From Gelria sp. Kuro-4 (GTDB taxonomy: Bacteria; Bacillota; DTU030; DUMP01), in NCBI RefSeq assembly GCF_019668485.1, contig NZ_AP024619.1, positions 2,783,757 through 2,847,756 on the forward strand: a DNA stretch of 64,000 bases, written 5' to 3'. The notes under the pieces are model-generated. The model saw only the letters and a list, made by a program, of their open reading frames with translations, had not been told where the DNA came from and searched no databases. Both the position numbers and the translations under genes were made by a program. Below are positions 28,108 to 37,153 of the stretch, one piece after another; the first letter of the stretch is position 1, and the number at the start of each line of letters is the position of its first letter.

Positions 28108-28559
28108 CTCATTTTTGTGGTCCAGTCGAAGCCGATGCGGGGATCGTCGTACGGCAGGCGCTTCTCATCTGGGTTCTCGCGGTTGTAGGAGCGGGTGGTG
28201 AAGTAAATGATGATGGCAGGCTTTTCGCCGAGCGTCCGGTAGCCGTGGGCGACACCTTTGGGAATAAGGAGCAGCTCCGGGTTGTCCTCGCCGAGGTAAA
28301 ATACGTTCGTCTCTCCGTGTGTAGGCGAATCTTCTCTGAGGTCGTAGAGAACAACTTGGGCGTTGCCCACGGGGAAGAACCACAGGTCGTCCTGCTCTTC
28401 GTGGTAGTGGAAAGCCTTGATTACGCCTGGGTAGGTCTTGGACATGGAAGCTTGGCCGAAGCGTTCAAGAAGGCCTTCATCATCGCGCAGGATCTCCTGA
28501 AAGAACCCCCGGTCGTCCGGGTGGCGGAGGAGCTTCTTCACCTTCACGCCAGCGATCAA
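28104..28559 (-). CDS. rmlC: dTDP-4-dehydrorhamnose 3,5-epimerase-like cupin
   Basis: A protein of about 151 residues with the RmlC cupin fold: KLLRHPDDRGFFQEI, then KTYPGVIKAFHYHEEQDDLW (the HxH pair), a VVLYDLRE strand and LLIPKGVAHGYRTL (catalytic-type His/Tyr region). It epimerises C3 and C5 of the 4-keto sugar. It is shorter than classical RmlC (about 180). TTG 28559, after AGAGGGG, gives a good fit; the frame extends to 28652 without homologous sequence. First gene of the rmlCDBA series. Confidence 0.85.
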   Translation of the reverse strand: MIAGVKVKKLLRHPDDRGFFQEILRDDEGLLERFGQASMSKTYPGVIKAFHYHEEQDDLWFFPVGNAQVVLYDLREDSPTHGETNVFYLGEDNPELLLIPKGVAHGYRTLGEKPAIIIYFTTRSYNRENPDEKRLPYDDPRIGFDWTTKMR

Positions 28560-28834
28560 GCAGAACCCCTCTTTCTCGACAAAGTTGCCACCTATAGTTG
28601 GTTTGTTCGCCACCGGTTGGAGGTTTCCCTGCCGGCATTGCCCCAGACGCATCCCTCATTGTTCTGGCTGTGTACTTGCGTCGTTGGTATCATACCTGAG
28701 AGATGGCCATTGTAGGCAGAGCCTCCCGCGCATAGACGTATGCAGGAAAACTGAGGAAAGCGTCGAACGCCTTGTATAGGCATTACCAAGCCAATTCCGC
28801 AGCGCGACCGAATTATGGAGGGGGCGGTGTTGGG
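28560..28834. other. Divergent intergenic region between rmlC and parA
   Basis: No gene supported. A minus-strand TACAAT near 28717 could serve the rml operon, but no good -35 box is visible. The plus side carries GGAGGGGG at 28817 as the parA ribosome site. Confidence 0.35.
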
Positions 28835-29818
28835 ATGCAAGTGATTACTATCTTTAATCACAAAGGTGGTGTTGGTAAGACTACTGTGGCCTTTAATCTT
28901 GGGCTAGCCCTTGGGAAATTGGGCAAACGTGTTCTTCTGGCAGACTTGGATCCTCAGGCAAACTTGACAGCCTTGGCTATTCCGGAAAACGACCTTTTCA
29001 GCATTTACGGGGAAGATGCCGGATGGACTATTGCCATGGCTGTACGTCCGCTCATCTCGGGCGAAGGAGATTTCGTGGCCAGCGCTCCGCAGGAAATCAG
29101 ACACAATGTACTCTTGGTTCCAGGTGACATAAGACTTGCAGATTTTGAAAGCCTTTTGCCCAGTTCATGGACTGAGTCATTGGCGGGACAGGAAAGAGGT
29201 TTCCGCGTAACCTCTGCCATCTATCGTTTGCTCCACACGCTCAGCCGGCAACACGGATGTGACCTGGTCATTTGTGACGTTGGCCCCAATATAGGTGCAC
29301 TAAATCGAGCCATAATTGCCTCTAGTGATTTCCTAATGCTCCCGGTCAGCTCCGATTTGTTCTCCCTCCGAGCTCTGGAAACGGTAGGAAAGTCCGTGGT
29401 TGAGTGGGTAAAACAATGGCGTCGTGCGCGCGGTGGTGTTCCGCAGAAGTTGGGCTTTGATATTCCAAGAGGGTCTCCTGTTTTCCTAGGTTACGTGGTA
29501 CAACAATTCGGGGTGTATGGCGGTAGACCTGCAGCCGCCTATAGACATTGGCAAGAGCGCCTCGAGCCAGCATTAATCAGCGGTGTTGTTACTCCGCTTC
29601 AAGAGATGGGCCTGGTCAGGGATTCGCTAGATAGCCTCAAGCTAGCAAATATACGTGATTTTCATAGCCTTGCTCCTAAAGCACAACAAACGTGCAAAGC
29701 GATTTTCGAGCTAGATAGCTCAGAAGCCCCTGGTCAGCATATAAATACGGTAGCGGAGGCAAGTCAGGTATTCGAGGATCTTGCAACGAAGGTAATAGTG
29801 AAGACGTCGGAAAACTAG
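28835..29818 (+). CDS. ParA/Soj-family ATPase, solitary
   Basis: A 327-residue P-loop ATPase: HKGGVGKTTVAFNLGLAL is the deviant Walker A, LADLDPQANLTAL is the A' motif, and DLVICDVGPNIGALNRAI is Walker B. It has an insertion at residues 190-230 with a GGRPAAAY loop, and the usual C-terminal domain. ParA proteins move DNA or protein cargo along the nucleoid. No parB or parS-like partner is adjacent, so it is an orphan ParA; it faces the SIR2/SMC operon across a shared bidirectional terminator. ATG 28835 is chosen because it opens the first strand. Confidence 0.88.
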   Translation: MQVITIFNHKGGVGKTTVAFNLGLALGKLGKRVLLADLDPQANLTALAIPENDLFSIYGEDAGWTIAMAVRPLISGEGDFVASAPQEIRHNVLLVPGDIRLADFESLLPSSWTESLAGQERGFRVTSAIYRLLHTLSRQHGCDLVICDVGPNIGALNRAIIASSDFLMLPVSSDLFSLRALETVGKSVVEWVKQWRRARGGVPQKLGFDIPRGSPVFLGYVVQQFGVYGGRPAAAYRHWQERLEPALISGVVTPLQEMGLVRDSLDSLKLANIRDFHSLAPKAQQTCKAIFELDSSEAPGQHINTVAEASQVFEDLATKVIVKTSEN

Positions 29819-29895
29819 CGCTACTAAGTATCGGAGAAACGAGAACTTCTCCATTGTGGCTGATCTCATTGCGGCCCAACTCACTTTAAGGAAGT

Positions 29896-29933
29896 AAAAG
29901 GGAGCCAAGCGGTGGACCGCTAGGCTCCCTTTT
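29896..29933. terminator. Bidirectional terminator between parA and the SIR2 operon
   Basis: AAAAGGGAGCC (29896-29906) pairs with GGCTCCCTTTT (29923-29933), and the loop region can pair further (GCGGT/ACCGC). T runs occur on both strands. It can end the parA transcript rightwards and the small-gene/SIR2 transcript leftwards. Confidence 0.85.
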
Positions 29934-29963
29934 CTAGATTCCTATGTGGCGAATAGATAGCGG

Positions 29964-30218
29964 TTACCGATTGGTATCGCCCCGGTCACCTTGCCCTGGA
30001 GGTACATGGGTCTTAGCCTTCACCCTCCGGTCTATGGCCAACGAACGTCCCGCTCTCACCCAATCCGCGAACGTGCCATCCATCCTTCTCCTGACGTAGT
30101 AAAGTGTACCGCCTCGCCTGATCGCGCTACGAGCTCCGCCCTTACCCATAACCGCTGCACCCCCTTCTGCACCATACTTGCCGTCACCAGTCTTCTTCCC
30201 AGTTTTCCCCTCCCTCAT
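29964..30218 (-). CDS. Small basic hypothetical protein, 84 residues
   Basis: Starts MREGKTGKKTGDGKYGAEGG, 4 bases after the stop of the 57-residue ORF. It is Lys/Arg/Gly-rich, with TLYYVRRRMDGTFADWV and RSLAIDRRVKAKT, and no membrane segment. The stop is 30 bases before a strong minus-strand terminator, which supports a real transcript end. Frame also opens at 30257. Nucleic-acid binding would suit the composition, but I recognise no family. Confidence 0.5.
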   Translation of the reverse strand: MREGKTGKKTGDGKYGAEGGAAVMGKGGARSAIRRGGTLYYVRRRMDGTFADWVRAGRSLAIDRRVKAKTHVPPGQGDRGDTNR

Positions 30219-30222
30219 ATTT

Positions 30223-30396
30223 TCAGGAATCGTTATGATAGACAACACAGCACACAACCTTCAATGCTACTATCTTCACTGCTGCCGCAGTCAGTGAGAC
30301 ACCGTAAGTGTTGGCCACTTCTTCTACCAGTTCCAGGCGAAGATTGTCGGTACGTAAATACCTCGCCACTTCAATTGCAGGTAGGTAGACCACCAT
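30223..30396 (-). CDS. 57-residue ORF resembling the end of an ImmA/IrrE-type peptidase, probably truncated
   Basis: ATG 30396 lies 28 bases after the SMC-like ATPase stop with a GAGG box. The product includes MVVYLPAIEVARYL, then LELVEEVANTYGVSLTAAAV. This arrangement (a MP..-like strand and a fGVS helix) is what follows the HExxH helix in ImmA/IrrE metallopeptidases. The HExxH part is absent, so this is either a regulatory fragment or a gene remnant. The next ORF begins 4 bases downstream. Confidence 0.4.
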   Translation of the reverse strand: MVVYLPAIEVARYLRTDNLRLELVEEVANTYGVSLTAAAVKIVALKVVCCVVYHNDS

Positions 30397-30424
30397 TCCG
30401 GGAACCTCGGTGGGTGCCCGTTAC

Positions 30425-33424
30425 TTAGAATGTTACATTGAGCTGCATTATGGACGCTGGTTGAATTGGAACCAACTCGACCATCTTGTCGAGGGAGACG
30501 GATTTATAGCGGGTCTGGAGGTGAAATTCCTGAATATCAGAAGTGAAGAATTCGTTCTGCCGCAGGATTATGCTAGCGGTAGTTGTACCGAAGGGAGCTG
30601 AAGCAGCAGGGCGGGACGGAATAACTGCCCACAAGCGCAGCAACGAGTCGTAAATGTCCCTTTCGTGCAGAGTTACGATGATTTGTCCAACGTTGAAGAC
30701 TCGGTCCATAAGGTCCAGCGCGCGCATGAAGCTGCTGGCATTGGTTTCATCCAAGTGCTGGAAAGGATCGTCCAGAATAAGGACGCTGCTGTATTCGCGA
30801 CCGGCAAGCAGGTAAGCCATAAGGAACCAGCTCAGCCCGGCAAGGCTCTTTTCGGCCTGGTTAAGAATGTCGCTGGCGTTTATCTTCTCGTGAAAACTAA
30901 ACCCGAGCGACACTCTGTTCTTTCCGTCAATGTCAGGGGTCATCGTAGGGTAAAGGAAACCCCACGAGAAAGAGGTGAGTAGATAAAGGAATTCTAGGAA
31001 GGATTTTTCCAGTTCCTCTTCTACAACTTCCTTTAACCAAGCGCTGACTGCCTCGCGCATGTCTTTTTGCTCCTGCTCCAGTACATCCAGGTAAGTGAAG
31101 TAGTAATACGCTCCGGCTCGAACGTGGCTGGCAACGTCAGGGTAATCGTAGAAGTGCAGGATTGTCCCGGCGACCTTCTCCCATGCCGCTTGATCCCATA
31201 GGGTGGTGAGCACTGCAGCAAGGGATGATAAGGCAGTAAGGTAAGACTGCAACGCCCGGACGCTAGTGGCATTCAATAAGGCCTCTGGCACCTCCATGCC
31301 GTGGGCCCGTAAAGCAACCGCCAGGTTGCGCCGCGGCTGGTGATCCGGTCCCTGGGACCCGCGCACAGCCCCCTGAAGCTGGGCAACCTGTGTAGCGAGA
31401 TCCCGGCGCTTTTGTTCCAATTGGCTGGCGCCGGTGACCAAGGCCGGGTCTGCCAGGTAGGCCTCCAGCTCGCGCAGTGCCTTTACGTGCTCGGCCCAGG
31501 CAGTACGGGCGGCCAGGGCCTGCGCAAAAGCCCGGATCTCGACGATTTTAGAATAAACACCGACTGGGAATTCTCCCTTGTCTTCCACCGGTGATTCGGA
31601 AGCAAGAAAAGACTGCAGCTTGCTCCACCACGTATCGAGAGAAGCAGCTGCGCTCCGGGTAGCCTCCTGGACAGGTTCGAGAGTGCGCACAGAGGACAGC
31701 GCATACTGTACGCGCTGAAGAAGCGCTTCTTTATCGGCCAGTGCCTCCCCGGCAGGCACCTCCTCTGCCTTGAGACGATCGGTCTCGCTGGCGAGGTAGG
31801 CGCGGATGGGCGCCTCCAGGTCGTGCAGCATGTCCTGCACGGCTGCCAGGGCAGCAGCAGCGCGTTCCCTGGCCCGAGTCAGGAAGCTGGCTGCTTCCTC
31901 CAGCCGGCTTTGCGGTACGGGGCCTGCTGCAAGCATATCAAGAATTTCGTTGCATTGCTGACTCCATCTTGCTACCTTGCTTGCTAAGTCCCGTACAGAT
32001 TCGTAGGCATCTTCGCAAAGGGTCGGGTAGGTGCTGAGAAGGCTCCTAAGACTCTGATGAACTTTCTGAAAAAACTCCCACGTTTTGTTAAAGTCATCGC
32101 GTCGGACCACACCAGCCAACTTACTTTGAAGGACGGTCTGAAACGACCTTTCGTAGTTCCAGCCGGGATCCTTCTTCATGTCGGGGTACTCATTGCGGGC
32201 AATGCGACGCACCTCGCCAAGCATTTCATTTAAGCGCTCAAACAACTCGTCCACCGGCATACCCAGGGCCCGCGCAAGAAACTCAGAGCGTTCTTCGGGT
32301 TTGCACTGGACAAAGCATTGGTAATCGGTCTGGCGCAAGCAAAAAGTAGCGAATGCGTCCGGCGTAAGAAGTGGCGGGGAGCTTAGCAAGCGGTGTTCCA
32401 CGGTGGAACCAGGTTCGTCAGCGAGGACCATCTTTATTATTGCAGCAGGCTCTTTATTTGAAAGAAAGGACCTTACTGCTTCTTGATTCCTTACTTCCCT
32501 TACTTGGCCTGTGAGCCCCAGTTCCAGGACTTGAACGAGACTTGTTTTGCCGCTGCCATTGAGTCCGAATACGAGGTTCTTCTTTTTAAAGTGTAAGGCT
32601 CGTGGTGCATCGAACCGCCGAAAGTGCTGGAGGCCTTCGATTTCCTTTATGGTCGTTAGGCTGGCTCTGGGAGGCTTGACCTCTAAGCCTTTAACGGCAT
32701 CGGCGAGCCGCTGCGCTATTTCTGTGACGATACGCCGTCGTATAGCCGGTGCCGGCTTCTCGTAAGACACAGGATCTGCAGAGTCCTCTGCTGGGGTCTC
32801 TTCTAAACATGCTTCAAGCTTTTCCAGGAGCTTCTGGCCATAAGCAGTCCGCAGCTGACTTGGGTCCCTCTGGGTGAGCTTTCGCGTAGTCAGTAATAGC
32901 GGTGCCAGGAAGCGACCAAGCGCCTGCAGGTCCCTGGCTTCATCTGCCGTAATCAAGCTTACACCAATGCGCAGCAGGGGATTGTACGGCTCGAACACAA
33001 AACCGTTTAGCGCTCGGGTAAAGGCCTGCTCCTCCTTCGGGCCGGGCACTACGGCAAAAAGGCAGACCAGCCACGGGCGGGCCTCGTTATTGGTAACACC
33101 GCCGCCAAACATAAGATCGAGCTCGTGCACTACTTGTTTGGCTCTATCGCCGATCTGGTGGGCGGGCTCTTCCGCCGACTCAGAGACGGAAGAGGCAAAA
33201 CCGCAAAACACGCCTAGGAAACCTTCAGCGTCACTGTGAACAATGTAGGCAGCTTCAACAGACAGTTTGCGCCGCCGGTCGACCAGCCGGATCGGGCTCT
33301 CCCCACCTTGCAACACTAGATTGGGTTTTTCCGAACTGTCCAAGGCAGTCAGAGCCGCTTCGATTCTCTCCCTGACTTGGCGAAGAGCTTGCCTCACCTT
33401 TTCATCCGCCGGAGGCTGCTGCAT
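30425..33424 (-). CDS. SMC/RecF-like AAA ATPase, partner of the SIR2 protein
   Basis: A 999-residue ABC-type ATPase of the SMC/Rad50/RecF class. Residues 1-250 are an unassigned N-terminal domain. Walker A FGLNGSGKTS is near 288. Residues 400-840 are mostly helical, with coiled-coil-like stretches (for example LEQKRRDLATQVAQLQGA). A signature-like SLAGLSWFLMAYLLAG (about 860), Walker B SVLILDDPFQHLDE (about 878) and switch His IIVTLHERD follow. Its start overlaps the SIR2 gene by 23 bases, so the two are translationally coupled. It probably senses or holds DNA ends/loops and controls the SIR2 effector (inference). Confidence 0.75.
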   Translation of the reverse strand: MQQPPADEKVRQALRQVRERIEAALTALDSSEKPNLVLQGGESPIRLVDRRRKLSVEAAYIVHSDAEGFLGVFCGFASSVSESAEEPAHQIGDRAKQVVHELDLMFGGGVTNNEARPWLVCLFAVVPGPKEEQAFTRALNGFVFEPYNPLLRIGVSLITADEARDLQALGRFLAPLLLTTRKLTQRDPSQLRTAYGQKLLEKLEACLEETPAEDSADPVSYEKPAPAIRRRIVTEIAQRLADAVKGLEVKPPRASLTTIKEIEGLQHFRRFDAPRALHFKKKNLVFGLNGSGKTSLVQVLELGLTGQVREVRNQEAVRSFLSNKEPAAIIKMVLADEPGSTVEHRLLSSPPLLTPDAFATFCLRQTDYQCFVQCKPEERSEFLARALGMPVDELFERLNEMLGEVRRIARNEYPDMKKDPGWNYERSFQTVLQSKLAGVVRRDDFNKTWEFFQKVHQSLRSLLSTYPTLCEDAYESVRDLASKVARWSQQCNEILDMLAAGPVPQSRLEEAASFLTRARERAAAALAAVQDMLHDLEAPIRAYLASETDRLKAEEVPAGEALADKEALLQRVQYALSSVRTLEPVQEATRSAAASLDTWWSKLQSFLASESPVEDKGEFPVGVYSKIVEIRAFAQALAARTAWAEHVKALRELEAYLADPALVTGASQLEQKRRDLATQVAQLQGAVRGSQGPDHQPRRNLAVALRAHGMEVPEALLNATSVRALQSYLTALSSLAAVLTTLWDQAAWEKVAGTILHFYDYPDVASHVRAGAYYYFTYLDVLEQEQKDMREAVSAWLKEVVEEELEKSFLEFLYLLTSFSWGFLYPTMTPDIDGKNRVSLGFSFHEKINASDILNQAEKSLAGLSWFLMAYLLAGREYSSVLILDDPFQHLDETNASSFMRALDLMDRVFNVGQIIVTLHERDIYDSLLRLWAVIPSRPAASAPFGTTTASIILRQNEFFTSDIQEFHLQTRYKSVSLDKMVELVPIQPASIMQLNVTF

Positions 33425-35321
33425 AAGACCATCCCCCCTCCTCTTCACAGCGCTTAAGTGCAGGTACCAGGAAGGCCCAGATATCACGGGTATCCGGGTT
33501 CCAAAGAACGCCCATAGGAACGCGCACTGTCCAGTAGTCCGCCGCAGCAGCATCCGTTTCCCCAGGCTCCATTTCTCCGGCTGTGCTGCTTGTCCCACCA
33601 TCATCGCTGAGCAGGACAACAACCGCTTTCCGACCTGCGGTGATGGTACCGTATCTGCGTTTCACCCACTGGTTCAGCCAGGGTAGATTCTCATGCTGTG
33701 GACGGTAAAGAGGCAGGAGAACGTAGGCTGGATACGACACCCCGGTCGCCTTTAGCATTTCCACCCAGCCGTCTGGCCGGAAATTGGCTGCCTCAGGAAG
33801 CAGTGAATAGAACCTCAGGAGGCCAAGGGTTGCACTGAGATTGTAGGTGAGCGGAATGTAGAAGTGAGGTCGGTTAGCCAGGACGAACATAGCGGGCCGG
33901 CTGGACGCCTCAGCAACATCGGCACCGTATAACCAGGAGGCTGCCACCGCGCCGGGTAGAGTATCCATGATAAACGGCGGACAGTGTTGTGCTGCCTGGT
34001 ACAGAAAGTCCTTTGTATTGTTCAGGATTGCCTCGGCCTGTCGCTCCGTTAAGGTGCTGGCTTGAAGGCGGACCGTGCCGATGCCCCTATCCTCCATTAA
34101 AGTGAGGAGCAGCTCATGTATGGCTGTCACATACATGTTGCTGAAAGCTGATTCCATGGAGGCCTTGGTCTTCGCCTTATCTTTATTCTCCTCTATCGTT
34201 AGGAATTGAGCGGAGGGGCGAAGGGGGAGAGGCTGAGAGAAGCTTGCATCCCGCAGAATCGCTGCCAAGTCCGGCCCTAAGCGGATGTCGATGGCATAAG
34301 CACGCCGAGGGCTGAGAGTAGCCCTTTCGTCTCCCGACTGTAGTCCAGACGTTGTTTCTTTGAGGGCAGCCTGGATCTCGGCAAAGAGATTGCGCAGGGT
34401 AACGTTGAGCACCTGGTCGGCGCCGGAGAAACCGACCAAAATAAGGTTGTGATTGCGTGCCCGGTCACAAAGAAGGTCCTTGGCCCAATCGTCGCGGCGC
34501 CAATGTTGCAGTTCGCGCCGGGTTAGAACCAAGTTCAGGTCTTTCACAGCATCTTTCCTGTTGCACATCGCGTCATTCCCCTGGGTTAGGTGGGGACATT
34601 GGTCGCAGTCTTCATTCCCAGCATGCCGGTTGGCAAACGCCGTGATAAGTTTGTGCGCGCAACCGTGGATTTTATAAATGCGGAAAACATTCTGTTGGGT
34701 ACGACTGGCGTAGTACTCAAAACCGCCAGCGATAACTCGGAAAGCCGCCGGAGTCCCGGTATACACACCGCAGTCCGCACGTTCAGCCTCGTCATCCATT
34801 CCGACGGCCCAACAAGCGGTCTCCAAGAGGACATCGTAGTTAGTGGTAATGACTTCGGTGATCAGCTTTTCTCGGGCCAGACGCGCCAGAACAATGTGGG
34901 GTATACCAATCACCTCAACCCCACGGAGAAGCCGTTCGCGCGCTTCGGCGCGGGTAAGCCAGGGCCCGCGGGCCCGCTGGTCGCTCAGGCCGAAGCCGAG
35001 AAGGCAGCCGAGGGTAGGACATTTACCGAACCGGCATTCAAGTAACTCGGCCAGGATGCCCAGGTCGGGGCTGCTTTTGTCTTCGCCGGGGCGTGGTTGG
35101 AGCACATCATGAATCTCTTGGCACACCTCCGGCGTCAAGACGCTGCTACACCGCTTTAAGATTTCCTCGGCCCACCGGCCGGCCGTTGGATAACCCCAAT
35201 TGCTGGACAGCCCGGCACTTATGAAAAACAATACCTCTTCTTGAACAAGCTTTTTCCCAATCTCTTCTATGACCTGCTTGGCAGGCGTCTTGCCACTGTT
35301 CCTGTGCTTACCACGCACCAT
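33402..35321 (-). CDS. SIR2-domain protein, candidate NADase effector
   Basis: A 639-residue protein. Residues 20-330 carry SIR2-like motifs: LFFISAGLSSNWGYPTAGRW (GAGxS region), ITEVITTNYDVLLE (the TTNYD motif), VFRIYKIHG (KIHG with the catalytic-type His, about 222), and LILVGFSGADQVLN (GfS..D). Between them a Cys pair set (EDCDQCPH, later MCNRKD) could bind zinc. Residues 400-639 are an unassigned C-terminal region with an alpha/beta core (KAVVVLLSDDGG). Stand-alone SIR2 domains in bacterial defence deplete NAD on infection; that role is inferred. ATG 35321 follows GGAGTG. First gene of the operon. Confidence 0.8.
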   Translation of the reverse strand: MVRGKHRNSGKTPAKQVIEEIGKKLVQEEVLFFISAGLSSNWGYPTAGRWAEEILKRCSSVLTPEVCQEIHDVLQPRPGEDKSSPDLGILAELLECRFGKCPTLGCLLGFGLSDQRARGPWLTRAEARERLLRGVEVIGIPHIVLARLAREKLITEVITTNYDVLLETACWAVGMDDEAERADCGVYTGTPAAFRVIAGGFEYYASRTQQNVFRIYKIHGCAHKLITAFANRHAGNEDCDQCPHLTQGNDAMCNRKDAVKDLNLVLTRRELQHWRRDDWAKDLLCDRARNHNLILVGFSGADQVLNVTLRNLFAEIQAALKETTSGLQSGDERATLSPRRAYAIDIRLGPDLAAILRDASFSQPLPLRPSAQFLTIEENKDKAKTKASMESAFSNMYVTAIHELLLTLMEDRGIGTVRLQASTLTERQAEAILNNTKDFLYQAAQHCPPFIMDTLPGAVAASWLYGADVAEASSRPAMFVLANRPHFYIPLTYNLSATLGLLRFYSLLPEAANFRPDGWVEMLKATGVSYPAYVLLPLYRPQHENLPWLNQWVKRRYGTITAGRKAVVVLLSDDGGTSSTAGEMEPGETDAAAADYWTVRVPMGVLWNPDTRDIWAFLVPALKRCEEEGGWSYAAASGG

Positions 35322-35840
35322 GCATCCACTCCTTAAAGCAGGCCTGCGCTCGATTTAGTCTTGGGCACATTGGAGGCTGGGAAGGTGAGTCTGTCTTGTC
35401 ATAACCTTCTACAAATGCTGCTAACTTTCCTTCTGTTCTTTGACAACAGAGCGGAGCTCCGCCGTCCGACCCACGAAAACATTTATGCCAGGAGGCAAGT
35501 ACCTCCTGGCTGTGGTTGTAAAACGCTACTTCTCTACAGAGATAACTGTGTAGATTCCGCCCCGAGACGGCCACTGATTCCGAACCCAATCGTTCACTGT
35601 CGGATGATGTACCAATGCGGTATGCCGCTGCTTAGCAGCTCCCCAGAGCTGGCTCGCTTGCTCATCTCTTCCTCCTGCTCCTTTGATCGGTATCGCTTAC
35701 CAACAGGATAAAAGGAATGTGGTCCAAGCGGCCTACTTTTACGTTACAGCTTCGTTCTTTCTGTTTCGCTTAATGCTACAAAACTCACCGCACTGTCCGG
35801 CACAGAGGTCAGTGCACACCACACGTTTACTTAACAAATC
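35322..35840. other. Intergenic region between the SIR2 operon and the TRAP operon
   Basis: About 520 bases without a supported gene. It contains a hairpin, GCCAGGAGG (35487-35495) with CCTCCTGGC (35502-35510), lacking a strong T run. No clear promoter for the SIR2 operon was found. Confidence 0.45.
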
Positions 35841-37118
35841 TTACTGCATAAGACTTGGCAAGAATTGTGAGAGTGCCGGGACGTATGTGACTATCAACAA
35901 AACGGCCACAGAAGCCAATATAAACGGCCAAGCTTTTCTAGCGATATCTTTAAAGGAAACATCGGCTAATCCGCAGGCAACATATAAGTTAACACCAACC
36001 GGTGGAGTAACCATTCCAATTGCCAGGTTCATAACCATAACAACGCCGAGCACCAAGGGGTCATATCCAAGCTTTTGAGCAACCGGCAGTAAGATAGGCG
36101 TCAAGATGTATAGTGCAGAGGTACCGTCAATTACACAGCCCGCCATAAGAAGGATTGCGTTCACGATAATGAGGAATAATATTAGGTTTCCTCCCGCCAG
36201 ATTAAGGAGAAAATTACTAGCTGCAGTTGCAATGCCTTCCATTGTAATAATCCAAGCGAATAAGTTTGCGGTTGCAACGATAAACATAACAACAGCGGTC
36301 TGAGATGCTGAGGTTACAACTATATCGTAGAAGTGTCGCCATGTTATAGACTTATAAACAAAAACTCCGACAAAGAGGCCGTATACTGCAGCGACAGCAG
36401 CTGCTTCAGTTGGTGTGAAAACACCCCCGTAAATACCGCCCAAGATGATAGCCGGCATTAAAAGACCCCAAAAAGCGTCCTTAAAGGCATTCCAACGTTC
36501 TTTGCTACTTGCCTTGGGTAACCTCTGCAATTCAGAGTTTCTAGTTAAAAGAAAAGTAGCTATCACCAAGCCAAGGCCCATGAGGAGACCAGGGATAACA
36601 CCTGCCATGAATAATTTACCAATAGAGACACCGGTAATGGATCCATATATGACGAACGAAATCGAGGGAGGTATGATAACACCAATGCCGCCGGCAGTAG
36701 CTATAAGTGCTGCGGCGGTTGCTGGCTTGTAGCCAACCTCCACCATTGCAGGGATAATGATCATACCAAGCGCAGCAACTGTTGCTGGACCGGAGCCTGA
36801 GATGGCGGCGAAAAAACACGCAACTGCAACACAAACGATTGCGAGTCCGCCTTTAATATGTCCCACAAACGCTTGCGCTAAATTAATGAGCTTCCCTGAA
36901 ATACCAGCTTTCTCCATAATATTACCACCAAGAATAAAGAAAGGGATGGCTAAAAGAACGAATTTGCTGGAGGACGCAAAGAAAATATTAGGAAGTATGT
37001 CAAATTTCATGTTCAATTGAGCTAAGGCTAAAAGGCTTGAACAAGCAAGGCAAACGCCAATCGGAACGTTTAAGAGGATTAACATCGTAAAGGACAAAAA
37101 AAGTACTGTGGCCGTCAT
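35841..37118 (-). CDS. dctM: TRAP transporter large permease DctM
   Basis: A 425-residue protein with about twelve membrane segments. Typical DctM stretches are visible: PFFILGGNIMEKAGI, AISGSGPATVAALG and TAGGIGVIIPPSISFVIYGS. It is the sodium-dependent translocation channel of a tripartite carboxylate transporter. ATG 37118 lies after AAGGGGGG. It is 35 bases downstream of dctQ. A nitrilase and a creatininase-family gene upstream suggest the cargo is an organic acid or its amide. Confidence 0.95.
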   Translation of the reverse strand: MTATVLFLSFTMLILLNVPIGVCLACSSLLALAQLNMKFDILPNIFFASSSKFVLLAIPFFILGGNIMEKAGISGKLINLAQAFVGHIKGGLAIVCVAVACFFAAISGSGPATVAALGMIIIPAMVEVGYKPATAAALIATAGGIGVIIPPSISFVIYGSITGVSIGKLFMAGVIPGLLMGLGLVIATFLLTRNSELQRLPKASSKERWNAFKDAFWGLLMPAIILGGIYGGVFTPTEAAAVAAVYGLFVGVFVYKSITWRHFYDIVVTSASQTAVVMFIVATANLFAWIITMEGIATAASNFLLNLAGGNLILFLIIVNAILLMAGCVIDGTSALYILTPILLPVAQKLGYDPLVLGVVMVMNLAIGMVTPPVGVNLYVACGLADVSFKDIARKAWPFILASVAVLLIVTYVPALSQFLPSLMQ

Positions 37119-37153
37119 ATCGACTGTTTCCCCCCTTTTGTTTTACTGCTGGG

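Noticed and set aside
35308-35589. 93-codon minus-strand frame upstream of the SIR2 gene
   Set aside because: No ribosome site, overlaps the SIR2 start and shows no recognisable sequence.
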